Source of the DNA: Mesostigma viride
Taxonomy: Eukaryota > Streptophyta > Mesostigmatophyceae > Mesostigmatales > Mesostigmataceae
Direction of reading: 5' to 3'
DNA: 64,000 nucleotides
Assembly: GCA_009746045.1 (NCBI GenBank)
Contig: RPFO01000079.1
Span: forward strand, 2,912,828-2,976,827
Positions 9,100-19,209 of the stretch are shown piece after piece; position 1 is the first letter of the stretch, and every line of letters begins with the position of its first letter. The notes beneath the pieces are model-generated. The model had not been told where the DNA came from. It saw only the letters and a program-made list of their open reading frames with translations, and did no database searches. The position numbers were made by a program, and so were the translations under genes.

Positions 9100-11481
9100 G
9101 AAGATGCCAATCGTTCCTGCCTTGTGGCCTTGGAGAGTAATCCCAGGCATGTTTACAGGTTGAGCTGGGCCAACGTCAAGGAACGCAAGCCACATGCAAT
9201 CTGGCCTGCAGACGGGCCTGGACCCCAGTGTTGGCTGGAGGGCCAGGTTGAGGACCAGGTAGTTGATGTGCCTGTCACTGACGTGGGAGGTGGCTATCCC
9301 TCTGATGATGATGAGGTGCAGGAGGCAACTGCATCACCTGTGGTGGAGCCAACGGGGGCTGGGCCTGCACCAGGGTCCAAGAGGCCACTCATGGCAGACA
9401 TTGTCCGGTCGCTCATGTTCAACAAGCACAAGGATCCCAAGGTATCTAAGTTGACTGAATGGGGTTCTTGCTGGGCTGCTACCCTAGAAGTGGATACTAA
9501 CTCAGAGGTGTCTATCATCAGGGTGGAGGATGCTCAGGGCCTGAAGGTGAATAAGGCTGGCTGCAGGGCAGTGAGTGACTTTACGGGCACTGTAACAATG
9601 AAGATCCTAGGGGAAGTGACTGTGCCTATCCTGGGTGTCCCCACTGCGTTCTGTGTGGTGGAAGGGTACCAGGGGCCTGCCATTTTGGGCCAGAATTTCT
9701 TGTGCATGCCAGGAGTGACTCTGTCAGCAGATGAGCTTGCACTAGAAGGTCACGGCAGTTTGCCCCTCCAGAGATATCACTACTCCAAGGGTCTAGCTGT
9801 GGCAGTCAAGGCTGTGAAGGGGCAGCAGAGTGTGGGGCCTGAAGGCAAGGAGCCCATTGCTGAGGACTTGTTGATCATCCCAACCACCCTAGATCCACGG
9901 GACTTGGGGGTGCACAAGTACCAGATTGCTGGTCACAGTCCTATTTCCTGGCACCAGTTGGTAGAGTTGATGCAAAGCCCCAAGATGGCTAAGGCATGGA
10001 TTCTAGGGTTTGTCTCCAGTGGGCATGACTGGATAGTGTCTAACTGTGCTGAGCCTGTGGATGAGTTGCCCAGGGAGCATCAGTTGCTAAGGCTCTTGTT
10101 TGTGCTCAAGCTGAAGGAGATAGACGGGGTGCAGGTGCCACATGTGAGGCCAGTTGTGACTGAGTACCATGGCACGGGGGAGCTGACAGATGAGGAGTTG
10201 TATACGCCTGGGATGCTGCATGATACCTGGAGGATTGTTCTGTGTATATATCTGTCTTTCCTGGTCAAGGGCATTGCGTGCTGATTGATTTCAAGAGGGC
10301 TTTTCTCAAGGGTGATGTGGAGCAGGCCAAGGAGACGTGGCGTGATATCCCTCCCTTCTTTGTAACAGTGCCCAAGGTGTGGAGAGCAGAGATCAAATCA
10401 AAATATCTCAGAATACTCAAGGGTTTGGAGGGTCTCAGGTCCAGCCCTATCATCTGGAGAAAGAGCCTGGAAAAGTTTCTGAAAACTCACTGTGGCTTTA
10501 CTGTGTCTCCAGTTGATCCTTGCTTGTTCCAGAGTACTCATGAAGGGTTGCCTGTGTTTGCATCTCTGCATGGAGATGACCTGCACCTTTTAGGGCCTCC
10601 TGAGTGGGTGGATTCAGTACTGTCCAAGATCCAGAAGAGGTTTGAGTTAGGAAAGGTCCAGCACATGAAGCAGGATGAGCCCATGGTGTTTTGTGGAATG
10701 CAGGCCACGCTGATCAAGAGGGCAGGTACTTGGTTTATCAAGATGGAGGGTGGCAACAACTATCCTCAGCAGATCATTGATGCCCTCCAGCAGCCCATTA
10801 CCCAGGCCAGGTGTGCCACAATCAGGGGAATGTTGGCTTGGCTAGCTAGCATTTGTGCCCCAGATTTGTTGGTGCTGAGTAGGCTCACAGATGCTCAGCT
10901 GGTTGAGGTAGGGGCAGAGCAGGTGGTTGAGTCTGTCAGGAGCTCACCTCCACTCATACTGGCAGCTGTGGACTTGTACAAACCACTCAACATGGTGCTT
11001 TTTGTGGACAGTTCCATGGACAGCAGGAAGGTGACGGATGTCAGGGGTAGGGCAGCAGCACTCATTACACTACAACAGGAGCACACTTCTCTGGTCAGCT
11101 GGTACAGTAGGTTACAGAAGTTACAGGGTGACGCCCAGCAGTGACATTGCTGAGTGCAGGGCAATATGTGAGGGGCTACACACTGCTCTTTACCTCAGGG
11201 AGTTATTCTACCAGCTCTGTCAGGTAGCTTCCTGTAGCTTGCAGCTGCACACACTGGTCAAGACAGACAGCATGGGCATGGTGCAGTTTGTGCACAGACA
11301 GCTCGCCAGGAGCAGGGATCTGGATTATTTGTTGCTGAAGGAGATGTCTTACCTTGCTCATCTTGAACATGTGCCTGGTGTTGACAACCCAGCAGACGCC
11401 CTCACCAAGCTGGAGAGCAAGGCTGAGCTACAATACCCTGTGCTCAAAGGGCTCATGGACCCCTTTTCTGGTGGGACTTGA
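9100..11481 (+). pseudogene. Pol C-terminal part: protease-like, RT and RNase H, outer element
   Basis: Coding resumes after the nested element. A retropepsin-like domain is marked by LEVDTNSEVSII and PAILGQNFL. Reverse transcriptase follows with IDFKRAFLKGD and SLHGDDLHL. RNase H has FVDSSMDS, SSDIAECRAICEG, KTDSMGM and VDNPADALTK. The frame breaks twice: near 10265-10280, between the LVKG and GHCVLIDF motifs where some bases also seem to be missing, and near 11110-11130, just before SSDIAEC. The apparent first methionine at 9124 is not a real start; the protein simply continues from 1270. Inactivated by the insertion and the frameshifts. Confidence 0.85.
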
Positions 11482-12451
11482 AGTCCAGCCTTTGCCAGTT
11501 GGTGGCTGACCAGTGCTGTTGTCCCCAGGGGGGAGGGCAACAGGTAGCCTACCTGTCACCAAGCAGGTAGAAGGCTCAACAGGAGCAAGCTCTTCCTGTA
11601 AAGGATTAGCACAATGGGATGCCTTTGGCCTCGGGCAGTTAGGCCATGACAGGGCAGGCCATGTTGAGAGTTCTTCCAGGTTGTTTGTATATATCTCTCT
11701 TGTTTAGTTTTCTTTAGCTGTGAATAAGTGACAACCTTGGATATTATGGTGCTGTAACCTGACAGTTGGGCCTTGCTGGTGCAGGCTGGTCCACTGGGAA
11801 CACTCAACATTGGTTTTGGTGGATATTCTATAATAAAACATAATCATGTTGTATGCCAATCTCTCTTGTTGTCTGTCATGTGACCAGGTTAAGTTTAACC
11901 TGGGGTTCTGGGGTAGGGTTCGATTCCCTAGTTGAGCCACAGCCTGGTATGTATGACTCCTGGGCTTTAACACCCAGTGATGACATGGGCTCCCCATCAA
12001 GCAGTGGCACAGTGGTGTTGAAGTGGCTTCCATTGGTGAACATTTGGATGGATGATGCCTGGAACGCTCGGGGCGGGCGCCATGAAACGGGCGCCAGTGA
12101 TAACTGGGAAGACCAGGAACTCACTGTAATACGTTTCCTGTAGTCAGGGCCTCTCATTCAGATATCCAGGATATGTTGCCTAAGGAATATTCAATATCCT
12201 CCTTTAAGCCCAAGCCAATGTACAGTTGCAAAAGAAAGGGTTGGGGATGACCTGCAGGTCAAGTTAATGATCAGATGGCAGGGTTGAACCATAGATCCCT
12301 AAAAGAGGATACCATTTGGGTTAAGGTGGCAAAAGGGGTGCTCATGAGGCTTATTATAAGTCCAGGGTAACCAGGTGTCCATTTCACAAGGCAGCAAGGA
12401 ATGGGTTGGTCATGGTGTGAAGCTTGCAGCTCCAAAACAAGAAAGGGTTGG
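11482..12451 (+). other. 3' noncoding region of outer element with polypurine tract and T-arm-like motif
   Basis: No ORF of note. GGGTTCGATTCCC at 11916-11928 looks like a tRNA T-arm or Pol III B box; the nested element has the same motif at the equivalent place. A purine-rich tract at about 12432-12451 (ending GAAAGGGTTGG) directly precedes the LTR start and is the likely plus-strand primer. Confidence 0.6.
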
Positions 12452-13002
12452 AGTTAGCATATTGGTGATGCAATATGCTAAGCATATCATACTTGAAGTG
12501 GCTTTTCCAACGCCGTGCTAGACGCCTCATTTGGACAAGGAACTTGAGAGTTATCAAGTCCCGAAGTAATGCCGCCGGACGCTACAGCAGTACCAGGACT
12601 AAGGACACGTGAGGGACAGGGCACGTGGCAGTGTTGGGTGAACCATCACACGTTACGTGTCACAGGACCGACTGTCACTAGGAGGTACTGTGGTCAATAT
12701 TGGTTGATGGTACCAAGAATGTCACAGGACTTCAGGACTGGCAGTCCTGCAGGCCTGGGATGGACGGGTACTTGTCATGACGGATAAATCCAGAGCGTTA
12801 CTGTCATTCATGGAAGGACAGACGTCCTGGATTGATGCAACCAAGGAAATTGACAGTGGCGGACCTGCCAAGGCGTGCAAGGCCTGGCAGCAATGGTGAG
12901 ACCTAGAAAGGCTCGGACACAGCAGTGGCCAAGCGTCTTTTCCCAACACCGTCCGTGGGTGCTGCCGCCTCAGGCTAGTGACCACAGGGTAGTGAGGCAA
13001 CT
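12452..13002 (+). repeat. 3' LTR of outer element
   Basis: It starts AGTTAGC right after the polypurine tract, in the same context as the nested element's LTR (PPT-TTGG-AGTTA). Roughly 50-120 bp inside, it aligns with the nested LTR over a stretch containing TTCCAACG and CGCCTCATTTGG. It ends with GGCAACT at 13002, similar to ACAACT in the nested LTR. The end is less certain than the start. The partner LTR is outside the window. Confidence 0.6.
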
Positions 13003-13012
13003 GTGGTAAAGG

Positions 13013-13795
13013 TTAAAAGCCGCTGGTTGAAACCATGGCTCCATTCATCACATCTTGGGAAGACCAGAAACTCACTGATCCGCGTTCATCTAAATCATGC
13101 AGGTGGCGCGTGACATTGTGCTGGCGTAGCAGATGTTGAAGCCGGGTCTTGATGCTGCACGTGTGGGCGACAGAGCCGTTAGGGAGTTCAATTCGCGTGA
13201 CATGGTGCGTTGGGAGCTCCTTTTCCACCTTCCTGACCACAGGGAGCGTGAGCCGGTCGGCATCTTCCGATCGGTACTTGGGGTCTTGTCTCATGGCAGT
13301 TCTGCACAGCACGCCTTCGTCAGTCCGAGAATCGATTCGCTTATGGTATGCAAACTCCAGAAACTCCGAGTGCGACCGAAAGATCCCGTACCCAGTCTCA
13401 TTTCCCTGGCCGTCTGTTGGGGCCGAAGGCACTGAGCATGGATCAGGAGCTGCCACCGTCATGCGCCCGTCTATTTTCCCCCCTGGACAATGGCTAAGTC
13501 TCCGTTGCACGGCGGGCTCCTCAACGGAGTCAGCACTATTCCCGCCGTCGCCTCCATCCCCTGATTCAGTTGCATCCACTTCATCTGACCCAGCGTCGCG
13601 CGACAGAGCCCTCCCAGCGTCAACATCATCACCAAGTGCAGCGTTATCCACCAACTCGTCCTCAACGTCCTCATCGCAGTTGTTGATGCCAATGACGGTG
13701 TGAGCCACGGCGATGTCTTGACGCCTTTTTTTCTTGCTGAAGAGATACCGGTGCGGCATTTGTAATCGCTTTCTTCGACGGGAATAATTAGGCAC
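13013..13795 (-). CDS. Hypothetical protein fragment
   Basis: An open frame of 260 codons without an ATG at its left end (first ATG near 13740), so it may be an internal or last exon. It has a basic N-terminus (SRRRKRLQ, KKKRRQ), a long aspartate/glutamate/serine-rich middle, and a C-terminal part with several histidines and arginines (IKTRLQHLLRQHNVTRHLHDLDE). No family recognised. It ends 10 bases from the inferred outer LTR end, so the retrotransposon landed at or near its 3' end. The C-terminal DNA around 13056-13080 contains a roughly 22-bp match to 12105-12127 inside the outer element. Could be a transposon-derived gene. Confidence 0.35.
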   Translation of the reverse strand: MPNYSRRRKRLQMPHRYLFSKKKRRQDIAVAHTVIGINNCDEDVEDELVDNAALGDDVDAGRALSRDAGSDEVDATESGDGGDGGNSADSVEEPAVQRRLSHCPGGKIDGRMTVAAPDPCSVPSAPTDGQGNETGYGIFRSHSEFLEFAYHKRIDSRTDEGVLCRTAMRQDPKYRSEDADRLTLPVVRKVEKELPTHHVTRIELPNGSVAHTCSIKTRLQHLLRQHNVTRHLHDLDERGSVSFWSSQDVMNGAMVSTSGF

Positions 13796-14197
13796 CCTGA
13801 AACCGTCCCGGTGGAGGGTCGTCCGTGCCTTTCATCATAAGGCTCAAAGACACCGACGACCAGCCATGCAGCTAAAGCCACTGTTTGAGTTCCTGTGCCG
13901 AGGGTCCTCCACTCCCTTGAGTATCCTAGTATCCAGCGTGTAGTTCTTCTTGCCTGCGTTAATTGGGCAATGAACGGTAATTCAACAAGGCGAACCCTTC
14001 ACATTAATTCCATGCATTCGGCCTGGCCAAGTTTTGCGCTGTGCCGCCGCCACTTCACGAACCACGGTAATGACGTTTATATAATATAAGCCCTAACCTA
14101 CTGTGATATAATGAAGTTGGTGTCACGTGAGCACAGGACCTTCAATTGCTATTCTCCAAGTGGCAGGGATTATTAGGACTATCTACTCCACACTAAG

Positions 14198-14521
14198 CTA
14201 TGTACTCGAGTCATGACGCGGTGAGACACGCCCGTATTACATAGGAAGCAGTGACTATGTACTCCGGACTATGTACTCCAAGAGTACATAGTCCGGAGTG
14301 ACTATGTACTCCAAGAGTACATAGTCCGGAGTACATATGATCCGGGATTTCCGAATAGGGGACTGCCGACGCGGTGAGACACGCCCGTATTACATAGGAA
14401 GGAGTGACTATTTACTCCACACTATGTACTCCAAGAGTACATAGGGTGGCACACTATGTACTCCAAGAGTACATAGTGTCTCCAATGCAGCAGCACTCCG
14501 CTATGTACTCGACTCATGACG
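14198..14521. repeat. Array of four CAA-loop hairpins built on CTATGTACTC
   Basis: Four inverted repeats share the core stem CTATGTACTC/GAGTACATAG and loop CAA. They lie at 14261-14299 (18-bp perfect stem), 14300-14326 (12 bp), 14422-14444 (10 bp) and 14451-14479 (13 bp). A half-site with TCATGACG borders the array on both sides (14198-14218 and 14501-14521). A second unit starting GACGCGGTGAGACACGCCCG repeats at 14215 and 14369. The array lies upstream of the + gene at 14700. Confidence 0.8.
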
Positions 14522-14699
14522 ACTGCCCGAAGCAGCTCCTCTGCGAGTGAGCCACGTGGACCGGGGCCGACGCGTCGCCTTGATTTTTGAATTTCCGAAC
14601 GCGCCTGCGTTACATTTTGCACGAGCGCACGCTTGAAAGCCTCACCAGTGCCCAGAACGCAGCACCAGTGCAGAACGCAACAAAGCAGCGGAAGTGAAT

Positions 14700-16267
14700 A
14701 TGGGAAAGCGCCGGAGTGACATGGCGGCCGCAAAGGGTGCAGCCACAACAAAGGGCATGGTTTCGGCACGCGATGCCACAGCGAGAAAGAAGGCCAGGCG
14801 GGCCGACGTGGAAAAGGACGACCACTGGGGGAAGCAGGAGGCGGAGAACCTGGAGTCGGAGGAGGACTTACAAACCTCCTCCGACGAGGACGACCAGGAC
14901 GACGACTATGACGACGATGAGTTGGACACCACGCCTCAGAAGGGTAGGCAGGACAAGGGCTCGGGCAGCAAGGGGAAGACTAGGAAAGCTGAGGCAGGCA
15001 GCGGGGGCGCTACTCGTAGCAGGCTGGACCCTAGCGGGACAGCCGCGGACGTCCGCCAACTCAAGAGCGACATGGAGAAACAGAAAGAAATGACCTCCAA
15101 GATGTATGAGATGCTTCAACAGTTACTGGACCAGGGTCGGCAGCCCCGGTCGCAGGAGGCCACGCCCACGCAGCCGACCCGGCTTTCCAGTGCCTCAGGT
15201 CCTGAGGGGAGCCCGGCGAGCGACGCTCGCGGCTCCATCGACGCTGGCTTCGTTCCAGTCTTCGAATGGGTAAACCCCTCTGCTGTATTAGGGGAACCCT
15301 TTAAAGTGCATCATGCGATTTTTCTACGCGTCGTTTGCATTCCGTATGGTTCTCCTTGGAGTTGTTTGGGGTGATTATGATCTACGAAATGCAAATGCAA
15401 TCAACAGTACTTGTCACGTGTGTCGTTGCAATTCTGGTTGTGTGTTTTGTTTGGGTCTCGCAGTGGAAAAAGAAGGAGATCCAGGCTGTGTTTGACGACA
15501 TGGATGGCCACTTTCTCACCCCTGAGGCCATGGACCAGGAGGATGACGGGGGGCTGTGGAAGAAGTATGTTGCCATCGTGGCGGACGTGGCCATCCAGAA
15601 CAAGTACATGCCAGCGGGCAGGAGGGAGGCCGCCGCCAAGCACGCAGCATCGGCGATGCGATGCCACCTGACATCGGGGAGGTCCAATGCCAAGAAGCAG
15701 ATTCGAAAGATGACGCTAGACAACAAGAAGTACGTTGAGGCGGCGGCAGCGCCAGCCGGCGACATCCGCTCCAAGGGGCGTAAACGCCTGGTGTATGACG
15801 TAAGTGTATGACTTATGGGGTCACTTTAATGCTCAACTAGGTTTAATGGGTGGTGGCCTGTCGAGGAACGTGTGGTCTAAAAACGATATGGTAAAGCCTT
15901 GCTGTTCTTCCTTGTGTCCTTTGCAACATCATGCATTATATATCCATGATGTCGTATGCATTACATTCTACACTTGCTCACTGTCATGTATGTGTGTACG
16001 CTTGCAATTGGACTTGCTCGTGGTGTCAATGCGCAGTTCCTCCTTCGCAAGTTCAAGCACTGGAACGTGGACACGATGAAGCAGCGAAAGGTCCTGATTG
16101 ACCATGTCGGCCTTGTGGTAGACTCCGTGTGGGAAGCTGAGGCTGACATGAGGGCCAAATCAGCTAGCGCCCTCGTGGCGAGGAAGTTTCTGACCACCGC
16201 TGACGCAGCCAAGTTCGATGCAGACCTGGACGACCTCATTGAGGAGGAAGCACTGGACGAGTGCTGA
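14700..16267 (+). CDS. Unknown nuclear-type protein, three exons (378 aa)
   Basis: Exons 14700-15269, 15464-15799 and 16037-16267 join in phase 0 with GT-AG borders and give 378 residues. The start is the first ATG (MGKRRSD). The N-terminal third is basic (ARKKARR) then strongly acidic (a run of D/E around residues 65-80). Residues about 120-145 (RQLKSDMEKQKEMTSKMYEMLQQLL) could be a short coiled coil. Exon 2 is a lysine-rich helical region, and exon 3 ends in an acidic tail. No enzyme or DNA-binding family recognised. Composition suggests a chromatin or DNA-associated protein. The gene is bracketed by the hairpin array upstream and the palindrome array downstream, which hints at membership of a mobile or selfish module. 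Confidence 0.55.
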
Positions 16268-16634
16268 TAAATGGCATTAGCGGAAGACAATAATGACTAT
16301 CCACAACTTGTGCACGGTATACAATGGCATCAGGCCATGCCTTGGCTGGACCCCAAGTCCAGGCTTACCACCAGCTGGTAATGTTACGCTAGGTGGAACC
16401 TTGTATTATGGCAGGACCTTGAAGACATTGATGATGATACTGCCTTTGAATACTCTGTGTTTTTCTGATGTGAGCCAATGATGCTATGTGTTTTATCATG
16501 GTGGGCCGCACCTTGTCTTTTACACTTACACTTATGGTTCTCTGAATAAATTATTTTAATATCATATGTATGTGCATAATAAATTGTTAGAGACTGTCTA
16601 CATCAAATCCTGCATTTTGAGATCCATACCCAAG

Positions 16635-17310
16635 ACGGTAACTAGTTATGGGTTTGGTTACTGGGCCATAACCATGGCAGTAACCAGGCCTGTTTACGGG
16701 GCAATAACTAGTAGTGGTTACTGGCCTGGTTACGGGCCAGTAACCAGGCCCGTAACCTGCCCCAGTACATAATACCGGACCAGTAACCATGGCAATAACC
16801 AGGACCGTTTACGGCGCCGTAACTAGTAATGGTTACTGGCCAGGTTACGGGCCCGTAACCAGGACAGTAGCCATGCCCGAGACTGGCCCGTAACCTATGC
16901 TGATGCCAAATACCGGACCCGTAACCATGCCAGTAACCATGCCCGTTTACGGGTCAGTTACTTGTACAGGTTACGGGCCAGTTACCGGTCCCGTAACCAG
17001 GCCAGTAACCCATCCCGGTTATCAGAACTGGTCCCGTAACCATGTCAGTTTACCGCCCGGTAACTTCTACTTGGGCCGTAACCATGCCCGTAACCCAGTA
17101 AGGTTACGGGCATGGTTACGGCTCCGGTAAAAGTTACCGCCCAGTAAACGTTCCGGTAACTATTACCGCCCGGTAACCATTACCGGCCGGTATTTAGTCT
17201 GTTGCATTCCGGGTTACCGGCCGGTAACCTGGCCGGTAACCTTAAACGTACATGGTTACCGGCCGGTAACCGCCCCGGTAACCTTAACCGGGGCGTTTAC
17301 GCCCCGTAAA
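16635..17310. repeat. Dense array of GTTAC/GTAAC palindromes
   Basis: About 680 bp made of degenerate repeats of GGTTAC and its complement separated by GGCC- or GGGCCC-like centres. Perfect 18-bp palindromes include GGTTACGGGCCCGTAACC at 16843-16860 and GGTTACCGGCCGGTAACC at 17212-17229 and 17254-17271. The centre changes along the array (CTGGCC, then GGGCCC, then CGGCCG). It lies between the stops of two convergent unknown genes. Confidence 0.85.
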
Positions 17311-17318
17311 ATTAACTC

Positions 17319-18612
17319 CTAGTGTCGATGTTGTTGGCCCAGTGACCGAGGTTGTTTACCAGCAGTGGGCATCTCTCTAAACCGCTGGAAGGCAGGGGTG
17401 ATCTGGGCCAGCTCCACGTCGCTCAATGTGTTCACCCTCCCCCCCAGCGGGCCTGTGATGTGCACATCACGAGCAGTGACACGGCGAGGCAGCCTAGGTG
17501 CAGCAGCACGCCGAGCACGTGCACGTGTGACAGGGCGAGCCTCCTCCTCCTCACTCCCGCTAGCGCTACCCTCATTGCCAAGCAAGTCAGCACGCCAGTT
17601 CATTGGTGCTGAGGCAGGAGGTGGGTTATTCAAAAGCCATTGCATGGCTGCATCGCGCGTGGCTTGTGGGATGGCTGGCACAGTGCAGTTGGCTGTGCTC
17701 CTGTCTAAGGCACGCGAGGCAGCCGCACGCTGGACAAAATTCCTTGAGCACCGCCTTCTACCGTGTTCCTCCCCCCCAACCCGTTGGCAGCAAGCTCGTT
17801 GAATTGATGATCCCTAGCCACATTCACACTCCCCATTGGGTTTACCACGACCCAGCTGAAGTGAACTGTCAACTTGGTGATGCCCTCGTGGGGAGATTGA
17901 GTCCAAACAAGCTTCATGGGAGGGGCCACAACACCTACACTGCCAGCTGAAAACAACACTGCTCCCTCCCATTTATTCTCCCCAGGCACAGCCTGCTTGA
18001 GGAGATCTTGAATGTCTCGAGGAAGCATCAATAGGCACACTTTACGCTTCTTTGGCGCTGCCTTGCTATGATATGCTCACATGGGTCTTATTGCACCCAC
18101 AGTTTGCCGGATCGTTAGCCTGTCCTTTTAGCTAGCCGCGCCCGATTGCAGCTGTGGCATGCCTTCGGCATGAAGGAGACTGGGGGTCTCTGCCCTTTCT
18201 CCTGTAGTGCACACACAGGGATTAAAAGCACTTCGGTGCTCCGTGACTCCCCAACGGGAGCACGAGTTTAATTAATTAATTAATTAATTAATTAATTAAT
18301 TGGCGCTGCCTGGTCATCCTCACGCTCGCGGCTCCAGTTTTCTATTAGGCGCCCGTAATTTGTAAACATGGTGCGCTCAATCGGCTCAGGAAAAGGAGAC
18401 ACGCTGAAACTGAACTTGTTGGCGAAAGGTGTGGGCTTCACTAAGCTGTAAATGCGGTAATTCTGGACGTGTGCGTACCACTCTCTTGTGTCGACTCCAG
18501 CCATGCAGCTCGCGTCTGTGCCGCAGGAATCACAGACGTAGTTGAGCGACGCGTGCAGGCGCTCATCGCACCTTGGGCACGAGAGTAGCGAGGGATGTGC
18601 TCTGGAAGCCAT
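17319..18612 (-). pseudogene. Unknown zinc-ribbon protein gene, interrupted by a SINE and frameshifted
   Basis: Starts at ATG 18612. The N-terminus carries two CxxC pairs (CPRC...CDSC), a likely zinc ribbon. The frame is interrupted at 18063-18299 by a SINE. Skipping the SINE and one copy of its target duplication, the frame runs through a PKKRKV nuclear-localisation-type motif. A second break lies in a run of seven C on the plus strand (about 17776-17783). The downstream frame then continues through QATRDAAMQWLL, an acidic stretch (GSEEEE) and an arginine-rich stretch to the stop at 17319. About 350 residues when whole. No family recognised. It converges with the 14700-16267 gene onto the palindrome array and could be its partner. 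Either break alone would destroy the protein unless the SINE is spliced out. Confidence 0.55.
18063..18299 (+). mobile_element. SINE family 2, 5'-truncated copy
   Basis: Flanked by an 11-bp target duplication TTGGCGCTGCC (18052-18062 and 18300-18310). It ends in a hairpin (GTGCTCC...GGAGCAC) followed by a (TTAA)n tail. The same sequence recurs at 52143-52762 and 53267-53688. Relative to the 53267 copy, the first 190 bp or so are missing. The tail end matches the 3' end inferred for the LINE at 63086-64000. Confidence 0.85.
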
Positions 18613-19209
18613 TTAATCTAAATATTTTGGTCAAAACTGTTTCGCCGAACGGGGTTCACCGTTGGATTAATTTAGTGGACTAAATATGCAACATTTATAA
18701 ATCAAATGCGCAAATACGGCCAAATATCATTTATATTTGTCCGACCTGTGTAAAACTATGCCACTGTTTGGTTTCTTCGAATTTGGTCGTTCCACTTTCT
18801 CAGGCCGTTTAATCCAACAGCGAAACAGTTTTGACCAAAATATTTAGATTAATCCAACGGCGAAACAGTTTTGACCAAAATATTTAGATTAATCCAACGG
18901 CGAAACATTTTTGACCAAAATATCTAAATTAATCCAACGGTGAAACCGGCTTTGAATATTTAAATTAATCTAAATGAATATTTAAATACTCGTGCCGCCA
19001 GGGCCTTTAACTTTAACATCTGAAGTTTCAGTCTGAACTGGCCGCGTCTGCGAAACGAATGGCATTTCGGCAAAAAATATTTGGATTAATCCAACGGCGA
19101 AACAGTTTTGACCAAAATATTTAGATTAATCCAACGGCGAAACATTTTTGACCAAAATATTTAGATTAATCCAACGGCGAAACATTTTTGACCAAAATAT
19201 TTAGATTAA
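18609..19209. repeat. 40-bp tandem array (left part)
   Basis: The unit contains TTAATCCAACGGCGAAACAG and TTTTGACCAAAATATTTAGA and recurs at 40-bp spacing (18821, 18861, 18901; 19098, 19138, 19178). An inverted copy sits at 18609-18660, next to the start codon of the - gene at 18612. Unrelated AT-rich spacers interrupt it. It continues at 21468 beyond the TTAA element. Confidence 0.85.

Larger units (their letters stand above)
1..13002 (+). mobile_element. Outer Copia-related LTR retrotransposon, degenerate, split by a nested element
   Basis: Coding parts read gag zinc knuckle (3-113), UGA, integrase (to 1270), then, after the nested element at 1271-9099, protease-like, reverse transcriptase and RNase H (9100-11481). 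These are followed by a noncoding stretch, a purine-rich tract and a 3' LTR (12452-13002). The 5' LTR and most of gag lie left of the window. The protein is clearly related along its length to that of the nested element, so both belong to one family. At least two frameshifts in pol plus the split make this copy non-functional. The right boundary is inferred from similarity to the nested element's LTR end, because the matching left flank is not in the window. Confidence 0.85.

Noticed and set aside
9124-10284. Independent gene starting at 9124
   Set aside because: It is the continuation of the outer pol frame from 1270, interrupted by the nested element.
13013-13795. Assignment of the unknown ORF to a named transposase family
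   Set aside because: Basic and acidic composition only; no catalytic motif, so left as hypothetical.
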